Assembly (NCBI RefSeq): GCF_007992095.1
Contig: NZ_BJZP01000019.1
Span: 26,742 to 90,741, forward strand
Reading direction: 5' to 3'
Length of the DNA: 64,000 nt
Source of the DNA: Paenirhizobium naphthalenivorans
GTDB taxonomy: Bacteria > Pseudomonadota > Alphaproteobacteria > Rhizobiales > Rhizobiaceae
This document shows positions 62,507 to 64,000 of this stretch, piece by piece. Every line of letters begins with the position of its first letter. Position 1 is the first letter of the stretch. A program made the position numbers and the translations under genes. The notes under the pieces were generated by a model, which searched no databases, was not told the DNA's origin, and saw only the letters and a program-made list of their open reading frames with translations.

Positions 62507-63387
62507 GCCGTCCGCTTCAGCAGGTGCTGTCGCGTTGCATAGAGCGCTATCGCCGCGGCATTCGAGACGTTGAGCGACTTGATGGCGCCCGGCATGTCGA
62601 GACGCGCGAGTGCATTGACCGTTTCGCGGGTCTTCTGCCGCAGACCCTTGCCTTCGGAGCCGAGCACGAGGGCGACCTTATCGCCGGAAAGCGTGCCTTC
62701 GAGCGGTGCCGGGCCCTCCGAATCAAGGCCGACCGAGAAAAAGCCGAGCTTGTGCAGCTCTCCGAGCGCATCTGACAGATTGGTGATCTGGATATAGGGG
62801 ATGAGTTCGAGCGCGCCGGAAGCGGATTTGGCCAACACTCCGGATTCTGTCGGGCTGTGGCGCATGGTGGTGATCACCGCGCCGGCGCCGAAGGCCACGG
62901 CTGTTCGCATGATGGCGCCGACATTGTGCGGATCCGTCACCTGGTCCAACACCAGGAGCAGGGGGCTATCCTTCAGCGCTTCGAGCCGACGGACCGGAAG
63001 GGGGCGGGTCTCCAGCATGACGCCCTGATGGATGGCATCGGGGCCGAGCTGCTTGTCGAGCTCCTGCGGAGTGACGATCTCCACAGGAAATCCCAGCGTA
63101 TCAACCGGTCCGATCTCAAGTCGCACCAGAGCATTCTGCGTCAGGCTCAGCTTGATCGGCTTGCGCTCAGGATTGTCGAGGGCAGCGCGGACTGTGTGCA
63201 GGCCGTAGAGGCGGACCTGATCGGGCGCGAGCTGCGGCGGCGTCCAGTCGGGGTCCCTCTGGCGCCCCTTGCGCGGCTCCGGCGTTGGGATTTCGCCGCG
63301 TTCGCGCTTGCCGTCGCGCACCTGTCGGCGCAGCGTTGCATAGTGGGTGTCCCGGGCGGTTTTGTCTATCTTCGTATCTTTTGCCAT
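62503..63387 (-). CDS. rlmB: 23S rRNA 2'-O-ribose methyltransferase, TrmH/RlmB family
   Basis: A 294-residue SPOUT methyltransferase. The basic N-terminal extension is followed by YGLHTVRAALDNPERK (substrate-binding domain), LLVLDQVTDPHNVGAIMRTA, VALVLGSEGKGLR and SLNVSNAAAIALYATR, the three SPOUT knot motifs. E. coli RlmB modifies G2251 of 23S rRNA; the exact target here is inferred. It is divergent from tRNA-Tyr and, in rhizobia, typically stands beside the tRNA cluster preceding tuf. Confidence 0.93.
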   Translation of the reverse strand: MAKDTKIDKTARDTHYATLRRQVRDGKRERGEIPTPEPRKGRQRDPDWTPPQLAPDQVRLYGLHTVRAALDNPERKPIKLSLTQNALVRLEIGPVDTLGFPVEIVTPQELDKQLGPDAIHQGVMLETRPLPVRRLEALKDSPLLLVLDQVTDPHNVGAIMRTAVAFGAGAVITTMRHSPTESGVLAKSASGALELIPYIQITNLSDALGELHKLGFFSVGLDSEGPAPLEGTLSGDKVALVLGSEGKGLRQKTRETVNALARLDMPGAIKSLNVSNAAAIALYATRQHLLKRTA

Positions 63388-63489
63388 GCGATCTTATAAC
63401 CGCACAGGCCCATCGGCGATAGACCTGCTGGGCCGCCTGGTTTTTTCCAAGCATCGAAAATTTTTCCGGAATTTTCCTCAAACATCGTG

Positions 63490-63518
63490 TTGACATGAGG
63501 GGCGAGGGCCGGCATATA
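63490..63518 (+). promoter_or_regulatory. Strong sigma-70 promoter of the tRNA-Tyr/tRNA-Gly unit
   Basis: A perfect TTGACA (63490-63495), a 17-base spacer and CATATA (63513-63518). Transcription would start near 63525, about 70 bases before tRNA-Tyr. The best promoter match in the window. Confidence 0.75.
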
Positions 63519-63595
63519 CCCGCCGCAGAAAGCGGGGCCAACGCCACCGCATTCACGACTGAAAAGCTTGGTCGCTTTGATCCGGACGAAAAACT

Positions 63596-63680
63596 GGAGA
63601 GATGCCCGAGTGGTTAAAGGGGACGGACTGTAAATCCGTTGGCTTCGCCTACGTTGGTTCAAATCCAACTCTCTCCACCA
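63596..63680 (+). tRNA. tRNA-Tyr (anticodon GTA)
   Basis: An 85-base tRNA with a long variable arm. Acceptor GGAGAGA pairs with TCTCTCC; the anticodon arm ACGGA-CTGTAAA-TCCGT gives GTA. The variable arm GGCTTCGCC is consistent with tRNA-Tyr, and CCA is encoded. tRNA-Gly follows 22 bases on. Confidence 0.97.
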
Positions 63681-63702
63681 TTCGTCCTCGGATCGAACCA
63701 TC

Positions 63703-63776
63703 GCGGGTATAGCTCAATGGTAGAGCAGCAGCCTTCCAAGCTGAATACGCGGGTTCGATTCCCGCTACCCGCTCCA
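63703..63776 (+). tRNA. tRNA-Gly (anticodon TCC)
   Basis: A 74-base tRNA with acceptor GCGGGTA pairing TACCCGC, D-arm AGCTCAATGGTAGAGC, anticodon loop CTTCCAA (TCC) and T-arm CGGGTTCGATTCCCG. CCA is encoded. Co-transcribed with tRNA-Tyr; in rhizobia tuf often follows such a pair, but that lies beyond the window. Confidence 0.97.
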
Positions 63777-64000
63777 GCTCGTCTCTCTTGTTCTTGTAGT
63801 TGATATAGTCGGCCTGCCGGTCGCCATTTGAAATGGCTGCCGCATGCGATTCGGTCAGTCCTGGAGGGGTGAAATACGGCCATTTCCGGGCGATCCGCTG
63901 CCCAATCAATTAAGTCTTGCGCAATCCTCACGAAAGCCTTAAACGGCGGGACCAAACCGGTACGCCGGGTCAACCTCTTTCTCGATCACAGGAAGCATTC
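63777..64000. other. Right edge without a recognised gene
   Basis: The last 224 bases contain no supported gene. Frames running through the two tRNA genes on the minus strand are antisense artefacts. If the usual order holds, the sequence leads towards tuf, another tRNA and secE, which cannot be confirmed here. Confidence 0.4.

Noticed and set aside
63366..63701. Minus-strand frame with ELDLNQRRRSQRIYSPSPLT
   Set aside because: Antisense of tRNA-Tyr; no ribosome site or family support.
63649..63973. Minus-strand frames with GNRTRVFSLEGCCSTIELYP and ERVGFEPT
   Set aside because: They are antisense translations of tRNA-Gly and flanks, a well-known artefact found in many databases, not genes.

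Overview
The window is a stretch of chromosome from an alphaproteobacterium of the Rhizobiales, most likely Rhizobiaceae. The evidence is the GC-rich coding sequence, the gene order (rnj-mce-DUF1467-proS-lolCD-dnaE; dinB near divK-pleD-rpmG; pyrB-pyrC'-plsY-dprA-topA-rnr; aat-accC-accB-aroQ), the NDUFA12 and DUF2155 genes, GAAC-N7-GAAC LexA boxes and copies of a rhizobial intergenic repeat. It is mostly core genome. I see no prophage, insertion sequence, CRISPR array or plasmid functions. Genus and species cannot be read from this window alone.

Layout: 1-5.6 kb holds the end of RNase J, methylmalonyl-CoA epimerase, a minus-strand small RNA whose place matches the alpha-r9 (Smr9C) family, proS and the lipoprotein exporter genes lolC/lolD. 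5.6-12.7 kb is a DNA-damage region: a decayed gene, a perfect LexA box in front of a 28-residue membrane peptide, dnaE, an L,D-transpeptidase and dinB with its own perfect LexA box. 12.9-16.8 kb has a HAD protein, DUF3572, the cell-cycle regulators divK and pleD, a structured probable RNA and rpmG. 16.9-28.8 kb is a long minus-strand run (pyrB, a metal-site-deficient pyrC', plsY, dprA, topA, rnr, DUF983, Nudix, MFS). 28.9-33.9 kb holds aidB, an AEC transporter, two small membrane proteins, ruvX, a PhnA-like protein and a UPF0173 hydrolase.

34-44 kb carries gatC, gatA and gatB, not contiguous but separated by GNAT acetyltransferases, an MscS channel and a YjhX/TopAI-like protein. 42.4-48 kb holds NDUFA12, DUF2155, aat, accC/accB, aroQ and a DsbA-like thioredoxin. 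48-58.8 kb has an aminotransferase, a frameshifted GNAT pseudogene, RNase E, an amidase, PBP1a and prfB with its programmed +1 frameshift. 58.8-64 kb has nadK, tRNA-Thr, a probable glycosylglycerate osmolyte pair, rlmB, tRNA-Tyr and tRNA-Gly.

The best candidates for undescribed biology are the LexA-controlled 28-residue membrane peptide at 6237-6323 (like Caulobacter SidA or E. coli TisB in logic), the YjhX/TopAI homologue bracketed by two paralogous GNAT genes, the hairpin RNA before rpmG, and the tandem hairpins far upstream of RNase E. All identifications come from reading the sequence and from family knowledge; no database search was run.
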